Below are positions 1 through 7,008 of a stretch of DNA of 38,249 bases, piece by piece (the stretch's first letter is position 1; each line of letters opens with the position of its first letter). The stretch is from NCBI GenBank assembly GCA_944363745.1, contig CALVVD010000001.1, positions 1-38,249 of the forward strand, written 5' to 3'. The position numbers were made by a program, and so were the translations under genes. The notes beneath the pieces were generated by a model. The model did no database searches, had not been told where the DNA came from, and saw only the letters and a program-made list of their open reading frames with translations. The stretch is from an uncultured Bacilli bacterium (lineage in GTDB: Bacteria > Bacillota_I > Bacilli_A > RF39 > UBA660).

Positions 1-904
1 ATGTACTAACACATGCATCTGATAGACTTTTATTAAATGCTTTTTTCTTATCTTTAAACATATCTTTTACTAATAGATTTTCTGTTACTATAATATCATG
101 GTCATTAACTATCTCATTAACAATATCGTTTAAATAATGTTTTCTATAATTTTTTATCTTAGCATATTTTTTTGCTATCTTTTCCTTTGTTTTTAGATAG
201 TTCTTACTACCTTTAACTTGTCTTGATAACTTTCTTTGTAATCTTTTTAATCTCTTTTCATATTTCAATAGTACTTTCTCATTACTATATTTAATACCAT
301 CACTTGTTACTACTAAATCTTTTATTCCTAAGTCTATTCCTACTATACTTGTAGGTGTTACTTTTTCTATTAAGATATCTTCTTCTACTAATACACTTGC
401 ATAATACTTATTTGTTGTTTCTCTTAAGATAGTCGCATTTACTATTTTTCCTCCTATTTTATCTTTATCTCTAAATCCTCTTATTTTAACTTTTTCTAGT
501 TTAGGTAATTTTATATTTCTAATTAATAAATCTACCTCTATATTACTATATTCTTTTTCTTTATGTCTGCTTCTTATACAACTAGTTCTATAAGACTGTT
601 TACAAAATCTATTTTTAAATTTAGGATAACCTTTTCTTTTAGCATAATAATCATTAAATGCTTTACATAAATCATCTACAGCAGAACATAATACAGTTGA
701 ATCTACTTCTTTTAAAAACGCATGTTCTTCTTTTAATTTAGGTAAATCTTTATGTAAATCAAATCTATTTATACTATTATTATCTTTTAAATAATTAAGA
801 TAATAATTATATACAAATCTTTTACATCCTAAAGTTTTATTAATTAATATTTTTTGTTCATTTGTTGGATATAACCTAAATTTATATGCTCTATATATCT
901 CCAT
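1..904 (-). CDS. tnpB: IS605-family TnpB RNA-guided nuclease (3' end outside window)
   Basis: Reading the minus strand from ATG 904 gives about 301 codons without a stop to the window edge. The N-terminus (MEIYRAYKFRLYPTNEQ) is the classic start of TnpB/OrfB proteins. Further on are the RuvC-I motif GIDLGIKDLVVTSDG, with its catalytic Asp, and the RuvC-II segment VTENLLVKDM, with its Glu. The zinc ribbon, RuvC-III and the transposon right end with any omega RNA lie beyond position 1. TnpB is known as an RNA-guided DNA endonuclease of IS200/IS605 elements. No TnpA is visible, so this may be a TnpB-only (IS1341-type) element. The start has a GGGAGG Shine-Dalgarno 8 nt upstream and its own promoter. 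No frameshift is seen in the visible part, but whether the gene is complete cannot be told. Confidence 0.9.
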   Translation of the reverse strand, partial: MEIYRAYKFRLYPTNEQKILINKTLGCKRFVYNYYLNYLKDNNSINRFDLHKDLPKLKEEHAFLKEVDSTVLCSAVDDLCKAFNDYYAKRKGYPKFKNRFCKQSYRTSCIRSRHKEKEYSNIEVDLLIRNIKLPKLEKVKIRGFRDKDKIGGKIVNATILRETTNKYYASVLVEEDILIEKVTPTSIVGIDLGIKDLVVTSDGIKYSNEKVLLKYEKRLKRLQRKLSRQVKGSKNYLKTKEKIAKKYAKIKNYRKHYLNDIVNEIVNDHDIIVTENLLVKDMFKDKKKAFNKSLSDACVST

Positions 905-930
905 AATATGAACCTCCCTTTAGTAACTTA

Positions 931-960
931 AATGTACTATCTAGAAGATATGTTTGTCAA
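931..960 (-). promoter_or_regulatory. Promoter of tnpB
   Basis: On the minus strand TTGACA (960-955), an 18-nt spacer and TACATT (936-931) lie just upstream of the Shine-Dalgarno of tnpB. The spacer holds a small inverted repeat (ATCT-AGA-AGAT), which could be part of the transposon left end. It is a good SigA-type match in sequence; activity is inferred. Confidence 0.6.
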
Positions 961-1007
961 TACATTTTTTCGATTTTATTCATTAAAAATGCAATTTCCT
1001 TATATAT

Positions 1008-1043
1008 AAAAGAAGAAGTTTTATTCTTTAGACTTCTTCTTTT
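1008..1043 (-). terminator. Intrinsic terminator of pnp, overlapping its stop codon
   Basis: Arms AAAAGAAGAAGT (1008-1019) and ACTTCTTCTTTT (1032-1043) are perfect complements, 12 bp, with a 12-nt loop that contains the pnp TAA (1021-1023). On the minus strand the stem ends in TTTTATAT, serving as U tract. The last codons of pnp encode one arm. Confidence 0.75.
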
Positions 1044-3180
1044 TCATATCTAATAATACTTCTTTTCTTGAAAAGTTTTCTTTTCCTTTTTTATCTTTAC
1101 CTACAGCTTTTACTAAGATAGTATCTCCTACTTTTACAACATCTTCTACTTTATCAATATGTTTAGTATCAAGTTGTGATACATGAACTAGTCCTTCACA
1201 ACCTGGCCATACTTCTACAAAGCAACCAAAGTCATGAACTCCTACTACTTTCGCTTCATAGACTTTACCAACTTCTACTTCTCTTGCTACATCTTCGATC
1301 ATCTTAACCGTTTTATCAATAATATCTTGATCACTATGATATACAATTACTCTACCATCATCTTCTAAGTCTACTTTAACAGCATTTATATTATTAACAT
1401 CAGTTACATTACTAGCATCACAAATGATTTTTGTAATCATCTCTCCACCTTTACCGATAACATCACGTATTTTAGATGGAGAAATATAGAATACTTTAGT
1501 CTTAGGAGCATACTTAGATACTTCTTTACGAGGTTCAGAAATTTGTTTTTTAATAACATCAAGAATTTCTAATCTTGCCTTTTTAGCTTGTTCTAAAGCT
1601 TCTTTTAATATTTCTTTAGTAACTCCTTTTATTTTAATATCCATTTGTAAAGCCGTTATACCATTAGCAGTACCTGCTACTTTAAAGTCCATATCTCCTA
1701 AATGGTCTTCCATACCAGCGATATCAGTTAGAATTGTATAATCATCATCACTTGTAATAAGGCCCATAGCAATACCTGCCACAGGAGCTTTAATAGGAAC
1801 ACCTGCAGCCATTAGACTCATACATCCAGCACAGATACTAGCTTGTGAACTACTACCATTACTTTCTAGTATTTCTGATACTACACGAATTGTATAAGGA
1901 AATTCATCTTCACTAGGTATAACTTGAAGTAGCGCTCTTTCCCCTAAAGCACCATGACCAATTTCACGTCTACCAGGAGCGCCATACCTACCGGTCTCAC
2001 CTACTGAAAACTGAGGAAAGTTATAATGTAACATAAATCTTTTTTCATCTTCTAGACTAAGTCCATCAAGGATTTGATGCTCACCTAATGCTCCTAAAGT
2101 AGTTACAGATAAACATTGAGTTTCACCTCTTGTAAATAAAGCAGAACCATGAGTTCTAGGAAGTAAATCAATATCAGTTGATAGCGGTCTAATCTCATCC
2201 ATTTTTCTTCCATCAGATCTAATTTTTTCTTTAACAACAATATTTCTAAATAAACGATATTCAACATCACTAAATATTTTCTCTACTTTAACAAGTAATA
2301 GATTTAAATCATCAGTTTCTAAGTCTTTATTATCTTCTTTATACTTTTCAACTAGAGCATCTTTTATTTCATCAATTCTTCCATAACGCTCTAATTTTTC
2401 TTTAATTCTTAAAGCTTCATCTAAATCTTTTTCAATTAGTTTACCTACTTCATCTCTTAAATCATCTTCAATAGTTAAAGACTCATAAGGAAAAGGTGTA
2501 ACTCCAATATCAGAGATAATTTCTTCTTGCCATTTACATAACTCTTTTATTGCTTCATGACCTTTCATTAATCCTTCAAGCATAATCTCTTCGTCTACTT
2601 GTTTAGCACCTGCTTCTACCATGTTAATAGCATCAATTGTTCCAGCGACAGTAAGATCAAGTTCACTTTTTTCTAGTTCTTCTACAGTTGGATTAATGAT
2701 ATACTCTCCATCAATATATCCTACTTTAACACCAGCGATAGGGCCCAAGAAAGGTGCTCCACTAATCATAGTTGCCAAAGATGAACCTAGCATTGCAGTT
2801 AACTCAGGAGAACAATCTTGATCTACTGATAAAACTGTATTAATAACTTGTACTTCATTTTTAAAATCTTCTTTAAATAAAGGTCTCATAGGTCTATCAA
2901 TCATTCTTGCTGCAAGAGTTGCCGCTTCTGTAGGACGACCTTCGCGTTTTATAAATCCTCCAGGGATCTTTCCAACAGAATAAAGTTTCTCTTGATAATT
3001 AACTGTTAATGGAAAGAAATCACTTAATAAATTAGCATTTTTATTAATAACAGTTGCCGTTAATATAACAGTATCATTATATCTAACTAAAACAGAACCA
3101 CTTGCTTGTTTAGCAAGTTCTCCATGTTCTACAACTATTTTCTTTCCATAAAAATCATATTCATATATTTTTTTACTCAT
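1021..3180 (-). CDS. pnp: Polyribonucleotide nucleotidyltransferase (PNPase)
   Basis: This is a full-length PNPase of 719 aa, the usual family size. It is a phosphorolytic 3'-5' exoribonuclease of mRNA decay in the cytoplasm, acting as a homotrimer. The first RNase PH domain starts at about residue 10 (GSVLVRYNDTVILTATV; GGFIKREGRPTE). The second begins near residue 322 (RSDGRKMDEIRPL; FPQFSVGETGRYGAPGRRE). A KH domain has GKGG near residue 575, and an S1 domain runs from about residue 639 (GKVYEAKVVGVHDFGCFVEV). The C-terminus is a short basic tail. The start ATG follows AGAGGGAAGTAAT. The unknown gene 3182-3784 ends 1 nt upstream, so the two are probably cotranscribed, with rpsO further upstream as in Bacillus (rpsO-pnp). 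Confidence 0.98.
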   Translation of the reverse strand: MSKKIYEYDFYGKKIVVEHGELAKQASGSVLVRYNDTVILTATVINKNANLLSDFFPLTVNYQEKLYSVGKIPGGFIKREGRPTEAATLAARMIDRPMRPLFKEDFKNEVQVINTVLSVDQDCSPELTAMLGSSLATMISGAPFLGPIAGVKVGYIDGEYIINPTVEELEKSELDLTVAGTIDAINMVEAGAKQVDEEIMLEGLMKGHEAIKELCKWQEEIISDIGVTPFPYESLTIEDDLRDEVGKLIEKDLDEALRIKEKLERYGRIDEIKDALVEKYKEDNKDLETDDLNLLLVKVEKIFSDVEYRLFRNIVVKEKIRSDGRKMDEIRPLSTDIDLLPRTHGSALFTRGETQCLSVTTLGALGEHQILDGLSLEDEKRFMLHYNFPQFSVGETGRYGAPGRREIGHGALGERALLQVIPSEDEFPYTIRVVSEILESNGSSSQASICAGCMSLMAAGVPIKAPVAGIAMGLITSDDDYTILTDIAGMEDHLGDMDFKVAGTANGITALQMDIKIKGVTKEILKEALEQAKKARLEILDVIKKQISEPRKEVSKYAPKTKVFYISPSKIRDVIGKGGEMITKIICDASNVTDVNNINAVKVDLEDDGRVIVYHSDQDIIDKTVKMIEDVAREVEVGKVYEAKVVGVHDFGCFVEVWPGCEGLVHVSQLDTKHIDKVEDVVKVGDTILVKAVGKDKKGKENFSRKEVLLDMKKKKSKE

Positions 3181-3181
3181 A

Positions 3182-3784
3182 TTACTTCCCTCTTCTTTCT
3201 CTATATTTCTTTAAAACCATTCTTTTCTCTTCCATAGGTCCATCATATTCTAATATTGATAAATAAGGAGCCATTTTGGGATCTACAAAGAAGCCACCAA
3301 CTTCACTATAATCTTTGTTAGAATATTCCATCTCTGTTTCTAAATCAATAAATTTACTTTTATAGAAAACTCCACTACTAAGAGTAGATAATTCACAACC
3401 TTTCTTTATTCGGTAAAGTAAGGCTTTCTCTTTAATAATGTGACTTGTTATACGATACTCAGCACCCCAATACATCATAGGCAAATCATAATTATAACCT
3501 CTTACAAACTTGTAATCAGTAGTTTGTTCTATATTTCCTATAAAAATATTCCTAACATCAAGCTTTTTACTTCTATCTTTTTCAAATGTTCTAATTATTG
3601 TACTTTTTAGTTGATGTTTATTTTCCTTTAACCTTGTATAATGAATTAATTTATCTACTTGAATATCATTAGGTTCTACATATTCTTTAGTCATTAAATT
3701 AATAACTTTGTTATTAGATTCCCTATATAGTAATATTTCTTCGTTATCTAAAGTAACTCCTATATAAACATTATTAGCATTCAT
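3182..3784 (-). CDS. Conserved-looking protein of unknown function between rpsO and pnp
   Basis: This 200-aa soluble protein has no recognised family, signal peptide or membrane segment. The frame can be extended to a TTG at 3805, but that codon precedes the GGAGG, so I chose the ATG at 3784 (MNANNVYIGV), preceded by GGAGGAAG with a rather long 9-12 nt gap. The middle has aromatic and basic patches (YKFVRGYNYDLPMMYWG), and the C-terminus is basic (KKYRERRGK), which would suit RNA binding, although that is only a guess. It is separated from pnp by 1 nt, implying translational coupling. Upstream it follows the rpsO terminator and has a TATAAT box of its own (3810-3815). Confidence 0.7.
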   Translation of the reverse strand: MNANNVYIGVTLDNEEILLYRESNNKVINLMTKEYVEPNDIQVDKLIHYTRLKENKHQLKSTIIRTFEKDRSKKLDVRNIFIGNIEQTTDYKFVRGYNYDLPMMYWGAEYRITSHIIKEKALLYRIKKGCELSTLSSGVFYKSKFIDLETEMEYSNKDYSEVGGFFVDPKMAPYLSILEYDGPMEEKRMVLKKYRERRGK

Positions 3785-3809
3785 GCATTCATACTTCCTC
3801 CACAAATCT

Positions 3810-3838
3810 ATTATATAATAACAGAAAAAGAAAGAAAT
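3810..3838 (-). promoter_or_regulatory. Possible promoter of the unknown gene-pnp pair
   Basis: The minus strand carries TATAAT at 3815-3810, about 11 nt before the GGAGG. The corresponding -35 (ATTTCT, 17 nt upstream) is poor. It lies between the rpsO terminator and the gene, the expected place for a separate pnp promoter. Confidence 0.35.
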
Positions 3839-3853
3839 TTCTACTGTTTACCC

Positions 3854-3882
3854 AAAAAAAGAAAAAGAACTTAAACAAGTCC
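3854..3882 (-). terminator. Terminator of rpsO
   Basis: Immediately after the rpsO stop the minus strand reads GGACTT-GTTT-AAGTTC followed by TTTTTCTTTTTTT. This is a 6-bp stem (one G-U pair), a 4-nt loop and a long U tract. The stem abuts the TAG stop (3884-3882). Readthrough into the downstream gene and pnp is likely partial. Confidence 0.7.
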
Positions 3883-4151
3883 TATTTTCTTAAACCTAAT
3901 TTCTTAACTACTTCACGATATTTTGCAACATCTTTCTTAGCTAAGTAATTAAGCATATTTCTTCTTTGTCCAACTTTCATTAAAAGACCACGACGAGAAT
4001 GATGATCATGAATATGAGTCTTTAAATGTTCTGTTAAATTTTCTATTTCTTTAGTTAAAATAGCAATTTGAACAGCACTAGATCCAGTATCATTAGCATT
4101 TTCTCCAAAGTCTTTAATTATTTGTTGTTTCTCTTCTTTTGTTAAAGCCAT
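3882..4151 (-). CDS. rpsO: 30S ribosomal protein S15
   Basis: The 89-aa length and the sequence ([51 protein letters not shown]) are those of S15 over its whole length. S15 binds the central domain of 16S rRNA early in 30S assembly. The ATG follows AAGGGAGG. It has a consensus promoter and a long structured leader (4180-4229) and ends in its own terminator. The order rpsO-unknown-pnp matches the usual rpsO-pnp linkage with one gene inserted. Confidence 0.98.
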   Translation of the reverse strand: MALTKEEKQQIIKDFGENANDTGSSAVQIAILTKEIENLTEHLKTHIHDHHSRRGLLMKVGQRRNMLNYLAKKDVAKYREVVKKLGLRK

Positions 4152-4179
4152 AATATCCTCCCTTTCTTTAAATAATTCG

Positions 4180-4229
4180 CCTTATCTTGGTAATTGGTGT
4201 AAGGAAGAACTCCAATTACTGAGAAAAGG
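4180..4229 (-). promoter_or_regulatory. rpsO leader hairpin, candidate S15 autoregulatory element
   Basis: In the rpsO leader CCTTTTCTCAGTAATTGG (from 4229) pairs with CCAATTACCAAGATAAGG (to 4180). This gives an upper 8-bp stem, a 2x2 internal loop, a 3-bp stem, one U-U mismatch and a lower 4-bp stem, with a 14-nt loop. S15 is known to repress its own mRNA through leader structures in several bacteria, so that role is inferred here. The element lies between the start of transcription (about 4233) and the ribosome binding site, leaving about 28 nt before the start codon. Confidence 0.6.
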
Positions 4230-4239
4230 TAACGTTTAT

Positions 4240-4268
4240 AATATACACTATTTTTTTATTTTTGTAAA
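4240..4268 (-). promoter_or_regulatory. Promoter of rpsO
   Basis: TTTACA (4268-4263), a 17-nt spacer and TATATT (4245-4240) lie on the minus strand. The -35 sits within the last codons of the upstream lipoprotein gene, inside the near-palindrome TTGTAAACGTTTTACAA (4262-4278). Transcription would begin around 4233, just before the leader hairpin. Confidence 0.7.
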
Positions 4269-5083
4269 CGTTTTACAACACTTTCTTCACTATCTTTACT
4301 AATAAAACGAGATTCTACTTCTTCTAAATGTTCTGCTACTAGACATTTATTTTGGTCTAGAGCAGTCAAAACATTATCGTAATTTAAAGTTTCATCTTCA
4401 CTAGATTGTAAATCATATAAAGTATCAAGATCTTTATATAAGAAACCTTCTCCTGCTTCTACATATAAAGGAATACTATTACCAGTAATTTCATCATAAT
4501 AAGTTAATGTATATTTCATCTCATCTGTTAAGGGTTCTATTCTTATATTTTCATAATCAGTTATTTCAAGAGTAGCTGCTACAGATGTTTTTATAGTCGT
4601 TAACATAACACTCTCTAAAATACCATAAGTATTATTTTCTAAGAAATCAGAAAGATAATCTTCTAAATACAAAAGCTTCTGAGCGATTCTTCCTTTTTCA
4701 AGTTTACTATTAAAATCATCATCTTTAGAATTTAAAGTATTTATATATTCATTAACCTCTTCTAATGATAGATTTTTAACTTCTTCTATAGATGTAACAT
4801 CTAAAGGTTTTAAATCATCATATAAAGAGAAATCTACTAATTTCAAAGTATTATATATATTAATTTTATCTTCTAATATATCACTAGCATTAATAAGACT
4901 AACTTCTTCACCATCAATAGTTATAGTATCATCTATATTATCTAAAAGAGTATTATCACTATTTAAATCAACTGTCTCTTCTAAAGATAAATCAACATCT
5001 ACCTTTTTACTAGAACATCCTCCCATATTAATAGTAAGACCACAACTTAATAATAATACTATTAATTTTTTTGATATTTTCAT
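4256..5083 (-). CDS. Predicted lipoprotein of unknown function
   Basis: The gene encodes 275 aa starting at the ATG preceded by AAAGGGGGAT. The upstream extension of the frame to 5140 runs through the promoter and is not used. The N-terminus is a lipoprotein signal peptide: Lys2/Lys5/Lys6, the hydrophobic stretch LIVLLLSCGLTI, then NMGG-C with lipidated Cys23. The mature protein is acidic and mostly helical, with no recognised domain (VDVDLSLEETVDLNS near its N-terminus). It would be anchored to the outer face of the membrane. It has its own consensus promoter, and the upstream truB transcript is terminated, so it is monocistronic. Its last codons contain the rpsO -35 box. Confidence 0.8.
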   Translation of the reverse strand: MKISKKLIVLLLSCGLTINMGGCSSKKVDVDLSLEETVDLNSDNTLLDNIDDTITIDGEEVSLINASDILEDKINIYNTLKLVDFSLYDDLKPLDVTSIEEVKNLSLEEVNEYINTLNSKDDDFNSKLEKGRIAQKLLYLEDYLSDFLENNTYGILESVMLTTIKTSVAATLEITDYENIRIEPLTDEMKYTLTYYDEITGNSIPLYVEAGEGFLYKDLDTLYDLQSSEDETLNYDNVLTALDQNKCLVAEHLEEVESRFISKDSEESVVKRLQK

Positions 5084-5111
5084 AGATATCCCCCTTTCAT
5101 AAGCATTGTAG

Positions 5112-5140
5112 ATTATATCACTTTTATGACATAAAGTCAA
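5112..5140 (-). promoter_or_regulatory. Promoter of the lipoprotein gene
   Basis: TTGACT (5140-5135), a 17-nt spacer and TATAAT (5117-5112) give a near-perfect SigA promoter. It starts directly at the foot of the truB terminator hairpin. Confidence 0.85.
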
Positions 5141-5169
5141 TTAAAATGAGGCATATAACCTCATTTTAA
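5141..5169 (-). terminator. Terminator of the rbfA-truB transcript, overlapping the stop codon
   Basis: TTAAAATGAGG (5141-5151) and CCTCATTTTAA (5159-5169) form a perfect 11-bp stem with a 7-nt loop. The truB TGA (5163-5161) lies inside the stem. The U tract (TTTTAATT) is partly within the stem. Confidence 0.65.
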
Positions 5170-6561
5170 CATTTTATAGCATCTTAAGTTATTATTATCT
5201 TTTTTATAAATAGCAATACATTTATTTTCTCTCATAAATAATACTTTATCTTTAATATTATATTTATTAATGATAGATGCACCATTACTTATTAAATTAT
5301 ATGTTTTATTATCTACATCTATTATAGGAATATCTAGAGCATCTTTAATAGTAAGTATATTACTATTTATATTAATTTTATCTAAAGCAATAGATCTATC
5401 TACTAAAAACTTTCCCTGTCTTGTTCTTGTTAAACTAGTCATTGTACAAGGTATATCTAACATATTTCCCATATCTTTAATTAAACTTCTAATATATGTA
5501 CCTTTAGATACAACACATCTAAAAGTAAAAGAAGTATCACTATAATCAAGTAATTCTAATTTTTTAATTAAAACTTCTCTTTTAGGTAAAGTTACATCTA
5601 TATTATTTCTAGCATATTCATATAATTTTTTACCATTTATCTTAACAGCAGAATACTTTGGTACTTCTTGTAAATATTTTTTAGGAAAAGCTTTAAATAA
5701 ATTATCTAACATATCTTTAGTTATCTTTTTACTACTCTCTTTTAATACTTTACCTTCTATATCTAAAGTATCTGTTAAAACTCCTACTTTAACACTTGCA
5801 ATATATTCTTTATCTTCACTAGTTAATAATTCATTAATCTTACATGCTTTATTAATAGTAACTACTAATAATCCTTCAGCCATAGGATCTAAAGTACCAT
5901 TATGCCCTACTTTTTTAGTATCATAGATATTTTCTATTTTATTAACAACATCTCTTGAAGTAAGCCCTTTAGGTTTATTTACTAATAATACTCCACTTTT
6001 ATTATAGAGTTTATCATACTCTTCTAAACATAAATTATTACTTTTAATAATATTAGCGGTAGTTTTACCTACATATCTATAATGCCAAGGTTCATAATTA
6101 TACTTAGTAATCATCTCTTTATCTTTGGGATATCTAATGATAAGCCCATATTTAGATAACTTATCTATTATTATTTTAAATATATCATCATACTCTAAAA
6201 GTTCTTTACCATCACAAATTAACTTATTATCAATAATTAAACCAACATCAAAACAAAGTCCTGTATGATGTTCACTAGTGTTAGCTCCTGCTACATATCT
6301 ATTAACATAGTCTTTACTATATTTCTTAGTATAAAAATCTATTAACTTTCTTTGGTCTTCTATGCTTCGATAACCACTAATAATATCAATATAAATATTA
6401 TCTTTAAATAATTCTTCTTTTAATAGCAAATATGCTTTTAAAGTTCTTTTTTCAAGTAAATATTCTTCATCTAAAGAGTTTTTAACTACTTTTAATTCTC
6501 TATTAGAAAAATCATCTTTATTATATAAATTATCTTTATTAACAACTATTTTATAATTCAT
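5161..6561 (-). CDS. truB: Fusion protein: VanY-like D,D-carboxypeptidase (N) + tRNA pseudouridine-55 synthase TruB (C)
   Basis: The start is the ATG at 6561 (MNYKIVVNKD), 1 nt after the rbfA stop, with GAGGAA in the rbfA tail. Residues 1-180 are an M15B/VanY zinc peptidase: SGYRS (62-66), SEHHTGLCFDVG with His98 and Asp105 as expected zinc ligands, and EPWHYRYVG with catalytic Glu157 and ligand His160. Residues 188-466 are a complete TruB: VLLVNKPKGLTS, GHNGTLDPMAEGLL with catalytic Asp225, and PKYSAVKINGKKLYEYAR. TruB makes pseudouridine-55 in the tRNA T-loop. All catalytic residues of both halves are present. There is no signal peptide, so the peptidase half would be cytosolic, as in VanX/VanXY enzymes. 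No stop or frame change lies between the halves. The linkage rbfA-truB is normal; the fusion is not something I know as a family feature. Confidence 0.93.
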   Translation of the reverse strand: MNYKIVVNKDNLYNKDDFSNRELKVVKNSLDEEYLLEKRTLKAYLLLKEELFKDNIYIDIISGYRSIEDQRKLIDFYTKKYSKDYVNRYVAGANTSEHHTGLCFDVGLIIDNKLICDGKELLEYDDIFKIIIDKLSKYGLIIRYPKDKEMITKYNYEPWHYRYVGKTTANIIKSNNLCLEEYDKLYNKSGVLLVNKPKGLTSRDVVNKIENIYDTKKVGHNGTLDPMAEGLLVVTINKACKINELLTSEDKEYIASVKVGVLTDTLDIEGKVLKESSKKITKDMLDNLFKAFPKKYLQEVPKYSAVKINGKKLYEYARNNIDVTLPKREVLIKKLELLDYSDTSFTFRCVVSKGTYIRSLIKDMGNMLDIPCTMTSLTRTRQGKFLVDRSIALDKININSNILTIKDALDIPIIDVDNKTYNLISNGASIINKYNIKDKVLFMRENKCIAIYKKDNNNLRCYKMLK

Positions 6562-6562
6562 T

Positions 6563-6901
6563 CTATTCCTCATTTATCTTATCAATTATCTTATCAATCT
6601 TTTCTCCATAAGAAATAGATTCATCATAGTAAAACTTTAACTCTGGAATATTTCTTATTTCTATTCTTTTAGCAAGTTCACTTCTTATAAAACTAGAAGC
6701 TTTATTTAAAGCTTTTAGAGTCTCTTCTTTTTTATCTTCTTCTAAGACAGTTACATATATTTTAGCATAACTAAGATCATTAGATGTATCACAATCAGTA
6801 ACAGTTACAAACTTTATATTTTCATCTTTTATTTCTAACATTAAAATTTTACTAACTTCTTCCATTATCATATGGTTTATTCTTTCAATTTTTACATTCA
6901 T
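6563..6901 (-). CDS. rbfA: Ribosome-binding factor A
   Basis: The 112-aa protein matches RbfA along its length (NVKIERINHMIMEEVSKIL; FVTVTDCDTSNDLSYAKIYV; RNIPELKFYYDESI). RbfA is a KH-fold factor that binds immature 30S subunits and helps 16S 5'-end maturation. I start it at the ATG at 6901, after GAAGGGA; an upstream in-frame ATG would overlap that ribosome binding site. truB begins 1 nt after its stop. In most bacteria rbfA directly follows infB on the same transcript; here two opposite-strand genes separate them, so it needs its own promoter. A possible one is TATACT with a weak TTTAAA, near 6921-6950. Confidence 0.95.
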   Translation of the reverse strand: MNVKIERINHMIMEEVSKILMLEIKDENIKFVTVTDCDTSNDLSYAKIYVTVLEEDKKEETLKALNKASSFIRSELAKRIEIRNIPELKFYYDESISYGEKIDKIIDKINEE

Positions 6902-6957
6902 TATAATCATTCCCTTCAAATCAAGTATAACATATATTTTAAAACTTTAAAATCTAT

Positions 6958-6986
6958 TTGCAAATACTAAGAAAATGTATTAGAAT
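6958..6986 (+). promoter_or_regulatory. Promoter of the sigma-like repeat gene pair
   Basis: TTGCAA (6958-6963), a 17-nt spacer and TAGAAT (6981-6986) lie 22 nt before the first start codon. The -35 is part of the palindrome ATTTGCAAAT (6956-6965), which sits between the divergent rbfA and the gene pair. Confidence 0.6.
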
Positions 6987-7008
6987 ATAGAACTATTAGG
7001 TGATAGAG

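Noticed and set aside
5161..5163. Mycoplasma-type code with TGA as Trp
   Set aside because: Trp in conserved proteins is TGG, and TGA ends truB and other frames at the expected lengths.
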